From NCBI RefSeq assembly GCF_020085105.1, contig NC_058063.1, positions 1,296,001 through 1,360,000 on the forward strand: DNA of 64,000 nucleotides, read 5' to 3'. Below, one piece after another: positions 31,600 to 42,629 of the stretch (position 1 is its first letter; each line of letters opens with the position of its first letter). The position numbers were made by a program, and so were the translations under genes. The notes under the pieces were generated by a model that was not told the origin of the DNA, ran no database searches, and worked only from the letters and a program-made list of their open reading frames with translations. This DNA comes from Siniperca chuatsi. Taxonomy: Eukaryota > Chordata > Actinopteri > Centrarchiformes > Sinipercidae.

Positions 31600-32930
31600 A
31601 CGACACGTGCCTATATTTTGGCTAACTGGCCTTGTCCCTGACTTGAGGCAATGAATGAGCCATGAGGTTATGCGGACGCGGGAAGGGGAGAGGCAAGCCC
31701 TGTGGCAATCCCTTTTCCTAACTTGCCACGGGTCTCAACCAGTGGGGGAGTGCTCTTGCGGGCCCACAAACCTGCCCTGATCGCTCTGTCTCAAGAAACC
31801 TATCAGGATTTACACCCCTAACCAATTGACTCCTAAAAGTTATGAGGCTTCGCCGAATCTGAACACCTGGTCGGTCCGGGGAGGGGTCCCTACACAGGCT
31901 CTCTACCCTTAAGGTGTGTGTGTGTGTGTGTGTGTGTGACTAAGTCAAATCAGTTATGTAGCTGTGGTGTGGCAGCACTGAAACTTACCTCTCTGAGGCA
32001 AAGCAGTGTACTTCTTGGAGAACCCTAGCTCTATATGCTTTTGTTAGCTCTCTCTCAGAATAAACTAATCACACAGGTGCTTGTTATGTTTTATGGGATA
32101 ATGCAGGGTTATAATGTCACAATGTAAATAAAAAAAATAATAAAAAATAAAAAGGTGGAAAACTGGTCTGGCTCTGTTTTCACCAGTTTTAAGGCTTGTT
32201 TAATTTAAAAGGAGTTTGGGGTTTTAGGTGACTTTTTTGCTTTTAATTACTCATTCCAATTTGGTATAAGTTCAGCAACTGGCTAACACTGTATGTTAGT
32301 ATAAACCTCGGTTTTGTACTGTTCCTGTTACTCCAGAGCCCTCCTAGGTAATAACCAGTGTCGGGTAAACTTGCCGAGGTGTTGCTAATAAACAGTTACG
32401 CCAGTTTCACTAATGCTGAAAACTTATTGCGTTAAAAAGGAGTTGTTTGAATATAATTCCAATGAATGTAAAATTTAGTATCCAGCTGACACTGTGTTTG
32501 CCCAACCTTGGCTTTGTACTGCTCCTATTGGTACAGAGCCCTCCTGGATAATTACCAATGGCGGGTAAACTCACCAAGGTATTGCCAACAAGCAGCTTTT
32601 ACCAGATGCAGAATTACCTTAAGTTTTTGAAGTCGAAATCTCTGTGGAGTGTGTGCATTGAGACAACAGTGATCAACAGCTTAAAAATGATTAACTCTTA
32701 GTGATAAAAATATTAAAAATGGTTAATACTAATTTGAAAAAATAAAAACCATGTTAATACTAACAGCTGTAACACACACACATTGAATGGAGGAAATTAA
32801 ATTTCCACACACGCAGCCATCTTGTAACAGCTGTGAGTCTGCCTGTGTAAAACGACAGCACCTCCGCCTTTTCGTCTTTCACACCTTCTGCTCTTGGGAG
32901 GAAATGTGGTTTTCAGACCACTGCCCCCTC
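31600..32930 (-). other. possible 3' LTR region of the endogenous retrovirus
   Basis: On the minus strand a long purine run lies at about 32926-32956, followed by TGGTCTG, a plausible polypurine tract and LTR start downstream of the 34-39 kb retroviral genes. The interval contains a degenerate 130-bp direct repeat (about 32290-32420 and 32470-32600, sharing TTTGTACTG, CAGAGCCCTCCT and GGGTAAACT) and a (GT)n at 31914-31938. No target duplication or second LTR was found. Confidence 0.3.
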
Positions 32931-33279
32931 TTCTTTCTTTTTTCCTTTTTCTTTCGACTGCCTAAGCAGGGCCCTGTCTGAGGGCTTAAAGGACAAATGC
33001 GTACAACAAAAATTGCATATTTTCATTATCACATTACATCCTTTCAACACCCTCACTTGCAATTTTGTTACCATTTGTATACTACCATAAAACTACAATC
33101 ATAAGTAACAAAACAATCTACAAACTCTGACACCCTCTATGCAATGGAACAGATACATATAATCTTCAGTCAAATTCATTATCATTGTGATTAAGTCAAG
33201 TTGTAATAATAAGATATATTTATAATAACAACAATATAGTAATATTATAATCACCATAATATATGCACGAGCGGACGTG

Positions 33280-33905
33280 CGGACGCCAACAGACTCAACA
33301 AACTAATCCGTAAGGCCAGTGACATTGTGGGGGTGGAACTGGACTCTCTGGTGGTGGTGTCAGAGAGGAGGATGCTGGCCAAACTACACGCCATCTTGGA
33401 CAGTGTCTCCCACCCACTCCATGACATACTGGTCAAGCAAAGGAGCACCTTCAGCGGAAGACTCATCCCACCAAAAAGCACCACAGAGCGCCACAGGAAG
33501 TCATTCCTGCCTGTGGCCATCAAACTCTTTAACTCCTCCCTCTAAGGGTTAGTCTGGACATTGATCATTACATCTCTGCCATACTTGAATAATTGTGCAA
33601 TATTCTGTTTATTACCTCCATTACTGCTGTGCAATATCTTAATAATCTCAATAAGCTACACTTAACTCGACAGTACTTGCACCACTACTTATTACTTATA
33701 TTATTATATTGTATTATTATACTGTATTATCATCATCAACCGGTAAACCCACTTGGTACCTCACACTTATTTTATCTTATACTTATACCCACCTGGTACT
33801 TAATTTATTTTCTGACCTGTTTTTATAGTGTATTGTATTATATTTTTAGTACTTTCTCCTGTGTGCACTGTAAAGGCTTTCTCCTGTGTGCACTGACGTA
33901 AGTTT
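33280..33905 (+). mobile_element. L2-type LINE 3' end
   Basis: An ORF2 C-terminus closely related to the 14.6-kb copy (RMLAKLHAILDSVSHPLHDI, ending KLFNSSL) is followed by an AT-rich 3' UTR. The final AATAAAG-type tail is missing or altered. Confidence 0.8.
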
Positions 33906-34040
33906 TGAAAGCAAAGAAATAATTACAGTACCTATGGTCTGCAGTGTAACAAAACAAAACAATAACACCTAATTCTACTACAAAAACACTTGTCGCCTCT
34001 GTATAGCAACTTTATCATCCTTGAAAACAAGTTTATGCCA

Positions 34041-34470
34041 TCATTGAAAACAAGGCCTCCATGGTGGTGGTCTCGTAGTCATAGATTCTGGCGGTGGAAG
34101 CTGCCCAACAGACATGGTTAGAGGCCCCCAGGGATCAATTGCTATCAGCAGCTGGTCACTTGGGGTATCTTGACCAGCTGGCGCCTGTGCAGAGAGTACC
34201 TCTCCTTCATTGGTGGGCTGCTCAGAAACAGCATTGGAATCACTCATCGAGGGTTCCATACAAGCCCGCTTGCTCTGCGGTTCCTCATTGGCGATGGAAG
34301 AGGGTTCGGGAGCGGCACTGGGTCAATTGACATGTAGCCTCCGTCTGACTCCTCATCAGTGTCAGGAGGAATGGTGACACTCTCCTCGGCTGCGGTTTCT
34401 GGAGCATTCTCCTCGACTGAATCACCCCTCGTAGCCCAATCAGGCAGGTTTGAAATAGTACTCTCAATCT
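34041..34470 (-). pseudogene. acidic Pro-rich retroviral accessory ORF with possible nuclear signal
   Basis: The minus-strand frame from about 34470 is open for some 70 codons and strongly acidic (IPPDTDEESDGGYMSIDP). A second frame overlapping its end carries SKRACMEPS and continues with Ser/Glu/Pro-rich coding (PSDQLLIAIDPWGPLTMSV) to 34041. The composition and the position between the envelope and the putative 3' LTR resemble nuclear transactivators of complex retroviruses. That is inference, and no family signature is visible. One frameshift separates the halves. Confidence 0.4.
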
Positions 34471-34611
34471 ATGGGACCTGCACTTCGGGCAGCAGGTAAG
34501 GATGGAAGGATGTTATCAAGTCCAAAGTCAATGTCAATTACGGTGGGTAAAAACATGCCACCTCTTTATCCAAAAGAAAGTAATAACGAAACAAGCAAAA
34601 TATATGAACCA

Positions 34612-35252
34612 CTACTTGCTAGATTTAGCTCTGCCCTGCGTGTACCAAATAAAGGCAGAAATAAGAAATATACCAGGTTTCGGAAGGTGGAATACACCCT
34701 CAAAAATCCTGAGTACAATGATGCCAGCTGAGAACACGGTCAGAGATGAGAATAAAGATTTCATTATTTGTCTTGCTGGCCCTGATAGCAGATTTAGAAC
34801 TATTGTCCACATTGTAACCAAAGCAAAGATCATAATCAGACACTCGGTTAGAATGATGGCAAAAGCATAACTCTTAGAAGTACTCATGAGGAAAACTGCA
34901 GAGTCAATCATGCCAAAAAGGCTAAAAACAGTAGTCCACACTGTGAAAGAATAAGCATTCAGTTCCAGGCATGCTAAATAAATAGACAAGACCCAGGCAC
35001 TTACCACTCTGTTACAACCTCTATATACATTCAATGAAACATACAAAAAAAACAAATCAGGCCTCTAATCAGTGGCCAGCCTCTCCTTTGCGTTAACCAC
35101 AAAAGTAAAATGACAGAAGCAAGGAGCTGGCTTACCATATGATGAAGTATAATGTGTTTAGTGGTGGCGAGGATTTCCTCGTTGTTAAGGGTCAGATTTC
35201 CTTCAATGTTATGGTTAGAGCTGTTATTCTCTGCCATAATTACAGTAGGCAA
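34612..35252 (-). pseudogene. multi-pass membrane protein, seven hydrophobic segments, frameshifted
   Basis: An ORF starting at ATG 35252 (second Met at 35237) has two N-glycosylation sequons (NNSS, NLTL), then a membrane segment (MVSQLLASVILLLW) and a second one (LIRGLICFFCMF). The frame changes near 35050. The next frame continues with five further hydrophobic stretches, for example VVSAWVLSIYLACLEL, AIILTECLIMIFALVTMW and SSLTVFSAGIIVLRIF, to 34612. A glycosylated N-terminus plus seven segments is the topology of G-protein-coupled receptors, but no GPCR fingerprint is seen. It lies between the retroviral envelope and the acidic ORF. Confidence 0.5.
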
Positions 35253-35459
35253 AAATCTTCAAAAGCAACAATATATAACTCAGAAAACCAAATTTGACGA
35301 GTTTGTAAAAAAAAGGCTAACTAGTTAGAACAAATCAAAGTGAAAATACAAGGCGGCAGTATTAAAGTCTGAGTTCTCAGTTGCTCCTCTTTTAACAGGT
35401 CTCTGAGGCTTAAAAAAGCAACTATACCATTTTTAATCAGCTTAAAGAGAGTAATTAGG

Positions 35460-36692
35460 CTAAATTTTATCAATGCCCACAGTCCTTTGAGCCCCAATGT
35501 ACCTTGCAAGAGGTAGCAAGCCATGTCTATGCAATACACCAACAATTGCGACTACTAATATGAAGATAAGAGCAGATATTATCCCCTTTACCCACCTAAA
35601 TGGGGCTATTATAGCATCGCTAATTTTCCCAAAAGTTGATTCACCCCAATTTTTTACAGTTTGAAATACCCCGCTTGCGGCACCTCTAATAGCTGTGTGG
35701 TGCCCCACGATACAACCCACGGCCAACATCGAGTCTCTGAACTCGAGGGGCGTCTTCTACCAGAACCTTCCCATACTATGCTGGAGTAATGTGACATACT
35801 ATCTCATGAACCCAGCTTGTCTAAGAAATTCTTTACACAGAGAGACTAGTTGAAATTCTGGTAATGCCTCAGTGAAGGCTGTAGTAAAAGAGCCATGTGG
35901 TTTACCAACTTTACTCTTATCAATCGAACGGTCATGTCTCCCCTGAAAAAGCTTTTCAAAATGTGGATTAGGGTGCATCATAAGTGGTGTTGGGTATCTA
36001 TTTATTCTCCCAAAATATGTGGGCCATCACCCACAGATGATTAGTAGCATTTCTTGGTCAAGATCTATCAAAATATTTTTTAACATGGTTCTCAAAGTTA
36101 GCTCCAACTAGTAAGGATAGGAGTCTTTCTCAGAAGAACAGTACTGAAAATTATCCTTCTCACCAACTATATGTGGTGGTAATGTGAGTATCATCAATAG
36201 AGGTCATAAGGTCAAAGAATGTTACATTCTCAAAGTTGTCAACCACCGGCCTAGCCTGCGAGATTGTGTACCAGGATGAACTACAGTTTGTTGTGTTTAC
36301 TAAGGAATTAAACTAAGAGTTAATCTTAACACTTAAGACCCTTGTGTCCGGGCCCCAGGAGACGTTTGATAGGCTACCATTTTGACCAGAAGTGCTGAAT
36401 AAGGTCACATTTAGGCCTTGTTCCCTAATTTCTCAAATCCTGTGTTGTCTGTATTCGGTTTCATTTTTTTTCTGAACACTATGTTTGGTTCTCGCCGTCT
36501 GTGAAAGCACTTGTACATGGTATTTCTTGGATATGCTGGATTTTGTGAATTTGTGAGGCCAGTTTGGCTTCCGAACTTAATTGACAGACATCCGATCTTC
36601 TCAAGGAGTATGTCGTTGTCTGCGCGTATTCCAATAAAATTATGATTGCAGCAAGCGTTAAAATAAATAAGTAGATATAACATAGATTCCAT
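35460..36692 (-). pseudogene. endogenous retroviral envelope glycoprotein, decayed
   Basis: ATG 36692 opens with a signal-peptide-like SMLYLLIYFNACC. Frames with many N-x-S/T sequons follow (for example NVTLFSTSG and NVSW near 36300-36400). A downstream segment near 35650 (GAASGVFQTVKNWGESTF) leads to a membrane anchor (GIISALIFILVVAIVGVL) and a short tail. Stops and frame changes break it at many points. Such an anchor preceded by an amphipathic Gly/Ala-rich stretch resembles class III-like fusion proteins reported in some fish retroviruses (lokiretroviruses), but the match is by impression only. Confidence 0.5.
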
Positions 36693-36699
36693 GATTTTG

Positions 36700-36798
36700 C
36701 TAGCCGAAAAAGCGCTTCTTCTTTCTCTTCTGAAAGGCTCTTTGTTCTATAGTTGTGTCATCAGGTATGTCTGGTTCAGTTCCTGGCTGGTCTGTCAT
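36700..36798 (-). CDS. short ORF with basic tail after a splice acceptor
   Basis: 32 codons: an acidic/Thr-rich start (TDQPGTEPDIPDDTTIEQRA) and a KRKKKRFF end. A strong acceptor (pyrimidine tract and CTACAG) lies about 20 bp upstream at 36817, and the envelope start is 7 bp downstream of the stop. It may be the remnant of a leader or accessory peptide on the env mRNA, or merely a 5' leader. Confidence 0.35.
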   Translation of the reverse strand: MTDQPGTEPDIPDDTTIEQRAFQKRKKKRFFG

Positions 36799-36967
36799 CC
36801 CAATCCTCTCTTGACCCTGTAGAGTCAGAGAAGAAGAGGATAAGGATGAAACGTCAGCTTAAATTATAGTTCTCTTGTTTTTGAACCACTTCCGCCATCC
36901 CTTATTATCCACAGGAGCCTCCTTTTTCTCTTTTGGTAGCTCTTTAGAGTCATTTAGCTGCTCTAAC

Positions 36968-37153
36968 TCAGTTTTGCTCACCTTTCACCAGTGTTAGTCG
37001 AAACTTTAGAATCATAGTAGGAGTTTTTGTAGCTGTAGGAGGAAGGGAGCATGATAGAGCGGTTTCATTAACCCAGAAAACTGGGTCTGGATCTCTCTGC
37101 TGAGAGAGCAGGATGAGCCATTCTAGCTCTTTATCCTTAGGCCTTCTGCCCAT
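36968..37153 (-). CDS. short retroviral-region ORF, unknown
   Basis: ATG 37153 (GRRPKDKELEWLILLSQQRD) opens 61 codons to 36968, with one sequon and hydrophobic/Thr-rich parts. The solo LTR inserted at 37182 lies just upstream. No family is recognised, and it may be part of a larger broken gene. Confidence 0.3.
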   Translation of the reverse strand: MGRRPKDKELEWLILLSQQRDPDPVFWVNETALSCSLPPTATKTPTMILKFRLTLVKGEQN

Positions 37154-37181
37154 GTCTGCACTGGTGTGTTTAACAAACATT

Positions 37182-37790
37182 CGTCGTGAGACCAATTTTA
37201 GAACCCAAATGCAGGACACATGGAACAGAGCGGGGTAAGGTTGGAACAGTCTTTATTGTTCAGATAGTTGTTGGTGTACGAAGTATCCAGCGTGGTTCGT
37301 GGCCGCCCCGAGGACTCGACCGGACCGGGTCGGAGACGAGACTGGCGGCGCTCCAGATGGCGAGGGTGTCGTGGCAGTTGGCGTGGTACAGATGTTCAGA
37401 AGATCCGAGGGCAGACTGAGGCTGTGATCACCGGCAGAGCGTGAGTCTGTGAGAGAGACAAACGGTGTTACCATCAAGGCAAAACAAGAACACTTTACAC
37501 TTTTCTTACGTGACGTTGGGGCCGTTTCAAGGTGTGCGTACACAGGTACGAAGACGATCTGACGCCGGTAGTGTGGAAGAGCCCGGTAGATAAGCGGTGG
37601 AGACTGATGATGATGGAAGTCAGGTGTGCCGGTGATCAGCAGCAGACAGGAGATCAGGAAGCCAGCCAGAACACAGACACACACACATATGCACATACAA
37701 CAACGGACAGGGGACAGCCAGGAAACACAAGGAAGGGCAGATACACTGGAGTACACGAGGATCAGGGGGGCATAGTGGCTAACTATGACA
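37182..37790 (-). mobile_element. solo LTR (609 bp) inside the endogenous retrovirus
   Basis: On the minus strand it begins TGTCATAG and ends CACGACG (expected final A mutated). It has an AATAAAG poly(A) signal near 37255 and a GCATTTGGGTTC block shared with the 7764-8421 LTR. Exact 5-bp duplications, ACATT, flank it at 37177-37181 and 37791-37795. A partial relative is at 13480-14086. Confidence 0.88.
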
Positions 37791-38143
37791 ACATTCCTTC
37801 TAACATCTGGAGGATTATGGTTTGGAATGCTACAGCGTAAGGTTTCTTGGTCTTCATTAATGGAAACAATCGGTCACGCAACGTGCAGGGATGTAGAGTG
37901 ACCGTCTATTCGCCCGTCTGTTAGATTCAAAGATGGGAAATCGGGTCTTAATCATCTTTTGGAGAGGAGGCAAGTTTGGTCCTAAATCTCGGACATGTAC
38001 ATCCCCCAGTCTTTGCCTCTTCTCTTTTCTTTTCTGAACCCCAATTTTTCAGAATCAAATGGATGTAGGTTGCCTTGTCCTCTTAACAGAGAAAAATAGT
38101 TGCAAAGACCAAGCTTTGTTGTGTCCGCACATGGGAGCACCAC

Positions 38144-38434
38144 TTATGTGGAAGCTGAACAGGTACAATCACCTTTAAATCCAGAAGGGTGATCATAGTA
38201 ACCAATTGTCATTTTAAGTGCATACATTTCCAAACATTTATCGCAGAAAATCAACCTGCAGATGGGAAGGCCCTCCCTAGGAGAATTCTCTGCTTGTGTC
38301 ACAGCCTGAGGTACAGGGAACGCAGCAGGGCGGTCTGCTGCAAAACCCTGCCAAATGCACTCGGTGACTTTCTTCTGGCAACATGCGCATGTTCTTTGAA
38401 TGTATTTGTGCCATTTGTGTTTGTTCTTTCCCAT
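38144..38434 (-). CDS. Cys-rich 96-residue ORF downstream of integrase
   Basis: Intact from ATG to stop. Cysteines occur as CACCQKKVTEC near the start and as ICRLIFCDKC and GDCTC in the second half, a spacing compatible with one or two zinc sites. Lys/His-rich N-terminus (KNKHKWHKYI). Its position just after pol in a complex retrovirus suggests an accessory gene. I do not recognise the family. Confidence 0.45.
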   Translation of the reverse strand: MGKNKHKWHKYIQRTCACCQKKVTECIWQGFAADRPAAFPVPQAVTQAENSPREGLPICRLIFCDKCLEMYALKMTIGYYDHPSGFKGDCTCSAST

Positions 38435-38564
38435 TTTTCTGGAATTGTGCCTTTAAGAGCCAATTATATATTTTTAAGGCTCTCTCTGAGCCAAATTTTG
38501 TCCCCCGAGCAGCTCAGGATCCAAACGGCTTGAAGTGTGAATATAGAGGTCATGAGGGTCAATT

Positions 38565-38969
38565 TCAGGGTTGGGTGTGATGGGATAAGGAGATGCCATT
38601 TTGGATTATCTTCCTAATCTGGCTAGGATGAGTTTGTCCAAATCTTTTCAGGTGGACCATGTTACCATCCTGGAAAAAAAACATGTCCTGTCTCTCAAGT
38701 TTGGTCTTCAAATTTCCTGCTTCAGAATTAACTTTCCTCCTGGTCACCCAAACTCCTGGGGAGAAAGAGGGGACAGGATAGATAGGATTTAGAAGGCTTG
38801 GGTCTCTTAATTTTGGTTCGTTCAGCAACAAATTTAGCTGGGTCAATTTTAGAGGTTCATTCCAATCAGTGGGAGCATTCTTAATGATCCACTCTTTTGC
38901 TGCTCTAACTGGTCTCTCAGCTACACCGTTTGTGTGGTGGGCATAGGGTATGGACCAAACTTGTTGCAC
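38565..38969 (-). pseudogene. retroviral integrase C-terminal part
   Basis: The frame opens within the catalytic core at SIPYAHHTNGVAERPVRAAK, where the Glu is the third residue of the DDE triad. It continues through a linker to an SH3-like C-terminal region (SPGVWVTRRK ... GNMVHLKRFG) and a stop. The upstream part of pol is missing because a teleost repeat starts at about 38994. It fixes the orientation and type of the surrounding element. Confidence 0.75.
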
Positions 38970-38993
38970 AATGGTCTGTCAGTACTTCATCTA

Positions 38994-39790
38994 CCCATTC
39001 AATTAAATTTTATTTATATAGTGGCAATTCATAACAGAAGTTATCTCATTGCACTTTTCCTATAGAGCAGGTCTAGACAATACTCTTTATAATATTAATT
39101 ACAGAGACCCAACAAATCCCACCATGAGCAAGCATTTGGCGACAGTGGCAAGGAAAAACTTCCTTTAAGAGGCAGCGACCTTGGACAGAACCAGACTCAG
39201 GGTGGGCGGCCGCTGCCGTGTTAGGTTTTTAGAGAGAAAAAGAGAGAGAGAGAGAGAGAGACAGACAGAGAGGGGTTTTGGGAGAGGGGTTTTGGGAGAG
39301 GGGGGTGGGGGAGAGGGAGGCACTATTTTTTAAATAGTAGAATAGTAATTGTAGTGTTAATATTAATAAATTAGTAATAATAGGAATGACAGTCATAGGA
39401 ATAATAATGACAATAATAGGCCAATAAAGGCCAATAGCAACAACTGTAGTAGCAGTTGTCGAGCAGAAACACGGGGGCAGCAGGTGGTCAACAACCACAG
39501 ATCCAGACTCTGCAGCTCTGGAGGCAAAAATACCTGCTGCCAGCGACAGAAGGAGAGAGGAGAGAAACGAGAAAGCACAAAACTATGGGAGAGAGAAGAT
39601 GTCGAGTTAGTAACATGAAGTAATGGGATAAAAATGCATACAGATGGAGAGTGAGAGGAGGAAAGAGGAGATAATTGCATCATGGGAAGTCTCCCGGCAG
39701 TCTAGGCCTATAGCTGCACAACATGGTTCAGGACTCACCCAAGCCAGCCCTAACTCTAAGCTTTGTCAAAGAGGAAAGTCTTAAGCCCAT
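38994..39790 (+). repeat. teleost interspersed repeat, longest copy, with (GA)n
   Basis: It starts with an AATTTTATTTATATAGTGGC motif, runs through CATAACAGAAGTTATCTC and CAAGGAAAAACTTCCTTTAA, then a (GA)n tract at about 39238-39262 and a purine-rich stretch, ending near AAAGAGGAAAGTCTTAAGCC. Shorter copies lie at 49632-49930 and, reversed, at 56886-57117. The family is widespread in fish; its class is not settled by this sequence. Confidence 0.7.
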
Positions 39791-41335
39791 TCTTAAACAA
39801 AAACGCCGTTCAGACTTTTTAGAATGAAATTTTAATCTTTAATTTTTATTAGGATACATATTACCTTTAATTTTGAATCTTTTAGCCCAGCTAAATTTAA
39901 ATGCTCAGTAAACTTTGAAGTTCAGTGGACAAGTCGCAACAAGCCAATAACTGTACTTAGAGATCTGGTTTTGAGGGATAATACAAACTAATTTTGATTT
40001 TTTGGGGGGTATTGTTACAATGAATAGTGGTGACAGTTCGCCCCAAAAATGGTGCTGTGTTCATAGTATAATTACTCTGAATAACATCTGCGCAATTAAA
40101 TATGATTGTTTTGTAATTTTTTTATTTTATAATTACTGCATTATCACCATTATATCAATAAATTCAGATCAATCTTACTAATCTTTATTGTCAATATTAT
40201 TTACTTACTACTATCTGCCTGTTATTCTGATTGCTCTAATTAGTATGATATTGATAAGGTGCCTGAAAAATAACGTTTTCTACTGCAATGTATTTGTAGT
40301 GCTATTGTTAGTAGTGTAGTAATTGCTCTAGCAGTGTTAGGGGTACTAATTGAAAGCGTATTCGCTGAAACGGGGGAAGATGGCACAACGCTGAAGCGGT
40401 ACATCTGCCAAGTCTGCTTGGAGGTTGCCCCCGCCTACCGCCCGTTGGGAGCTGGAAGAAGTTGAAGCGGAGAAAGGAACGATGGCCCTGTTGCCACCAC
40501 GATAGACAGTGGGTGAATGAAGACGAGGAATGAATAAATAGAGCTGATGAAGACATTTGTCACAGTCAAAGCTGTATGGTGTCAAGTATTTTAAGGTATG
40601 AGGTAGTAAACGGTAACGTTGCCTGAAGGGTAGTGGAACATTTAGTATTTGGTAAAAAATACAACGTGGGGATCGTTGATTATTGAAATGAAAATTGTTT
40701 GCTGGGTATAATCGTGACATGATTTTTACAAGTGCAAATAGCTGCTAATATGTCACATTATCAACGAGAACATTCTCTTCTCAGCACTAATTTGCGGTAT
40801 TTCAAGTTCTCATATAATCTATTTACCATTATGTGTTAAAACATTCCAAAAGTATATTTTTTATAGTCCTGTGATGACAGTTGCAATTGGGGCTGTGAGC
40901 TACATTTGATATAATTTTTTTGTGTGTGTGTGTAGGCCTATATAACTCAATAATAATAAATAATATATATAATATAGTCTACTGTATATCCCTCAGTCAT
41001 ATATACAATCATATATACAATATATTGTATGTCACTTTATTTGTATAGTAGTTTTCATACAAACATTTGTAGTGCTTCATACAATAAAATATATAAATGC
41101 TACTATATATATATATACTACAAATAAAAAAGTATGACATCCGCACATTCTTGTCACATTATGCCACATTGTGAATTGAAATAAAAGTAAATATTTAAGT
41201 TGTCATGAACACTGTTATCATAAAATTCAGCTGTAGGCTATAACAAAACAGTGGACAGATGATGCAGCTGTGCCACACGTTGTATATAATTGATGTTGCT
41301 TTAAAATGATGGCTCCGAAGCAAGGATAACTAATT
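39791..41335. other. AT-rich non-coding, nothing recognised
   Basis: Short reading frames (for example around 40308-40720) lack motifs. A short (TA)n lies at about 41105-41118. Confidence 0.5.
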
Positions 41336-41540
41336 TCGTTAAATGCCTGTTGCCTCACTCCTCATGTTTCTTCATCGGCTTCTCCGCTCGCATCTCTCAT
41401 GGGAGGGACAATGACGTGAGGCATTGAGGAGGTACCTTGAATCCTTCAAGATGGCGCACTGAGATTTCCGGGAGGGAGTGACTGTCGGCGTCTTATCTAG
41501 GACTTGCGGTTGACATAAACTGGTTTGTGACTGGATCGGG

Positions 41541-42430
41541 ATGGCAACACGGGTAGAAAATGAAGATGACGATATGGAGTTTGATGACTGGACTCCGGTT
41601 TGTAGAGGAAGAGGGGGAGAGATGAAGGTAACCGGGTTGTTCGCAGGAAGGTGCAGAGAGAGGAATTTAAAATGATACTTAAATTCAGGAGGGAAGATGA
41701 ACTGGTGAATATAAGACCAATAGCGTTATCTAGGGAGCTGAAAAAGAAGTTAGGAGAAGTAGAAATGGCCAAGATTCTTCGAGATGGGAACCTGTTGATA
41801 AATTGTAGAGATGAAGAACAGAGAAATAAAGCTTTGCATGTTTAAAGTATTTGCAAAAGAAGAGTTCTGAGTGAGATTAAAGTTACCCGGGGAGTGATAA
41901 CAGGCATTCCCACTGATGAAGATCTGGAGAAACTCAAACGAAGTATTCATAGTGGCGAGGTGAGGAGACTAAAGAGATCGTTCAAGACAATCAGTGGTGA
42001 GAGACTAGAAAGTTTGTGAGTACTTCTAGAGTTCCAGGACTTGGTACTTCTGGATGAAATAAAGATAGGCTGTATGAGTTTCCCAGTCAGGGCTTATGTT
42101 CCTCCTCCGCTTTGGTGTTACAAATGCCAGAGGTATGGGCATATAGTGATGGTTTGCAAAGGGAAGCAAAGGTGTGCCAAATGCGGAGGTGATCATAGAT
42201 TTAGGGAATGTGGAGATAATGTACAGGCTAAATGTTGTAATTGTGGTGGCCAACACAGTGCAGCATTTCGGGGTTGTGAAGTTAGGAAAAGAGCAGTGGA
42301 AATTCAACAAGTAAAAACAACTAACAACATAAGTTATGCTGAAGCAGTGAAGATGTGCAAAGACAAAAGGGAATGGAAGAAACAGACAAAACCAGTCAAA
42401 ATTCAAGACCAGAAGGAGGTCAAACTATAG
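41541..42430 (+). pseudogene. LINE ORF1 (Gag-like, three CCHC knuckles)
   Basis: ATG 41541 starts an acidic N-terminus in one frame. Reading switches near 41640 to an RRM-like stretch, stops at 41845, and resumes at 42041 with CYKCQRYGHIVMVC, CAKCGGDHRFREC and a third CCNCGGQHSAAFRGC knuckle, then a Lys-rich tail. ORF1 proteins of this type bind the LINE RNA. Broken by indels and stops. Confidence 0.85.
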
Positions 42431-42629
42431 AACTGACAGTAGATAAGCTGGTTTTGTTCATTGCTTATGTAATCAACTGCGCAGATCAAGTTAAACACAA
42501 AACAGAGAAAATCTAAATAATTGTGAAAGGAGCTGAACAATTCTTGGCTATGAAAGAAATGTCCTGGGAACAAATTAACAAAAGACTTGAGGCAGAAGGG
42601 AAACCGGGGGTCTTGGGAGAAAGAACCTA

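Noticed and set aside
34612-35252. Calling the membrane ORF an odorant or chemokine receptor
   Set aside because: Topology is similar, but no DRY-type or family fingerprint could be seen.
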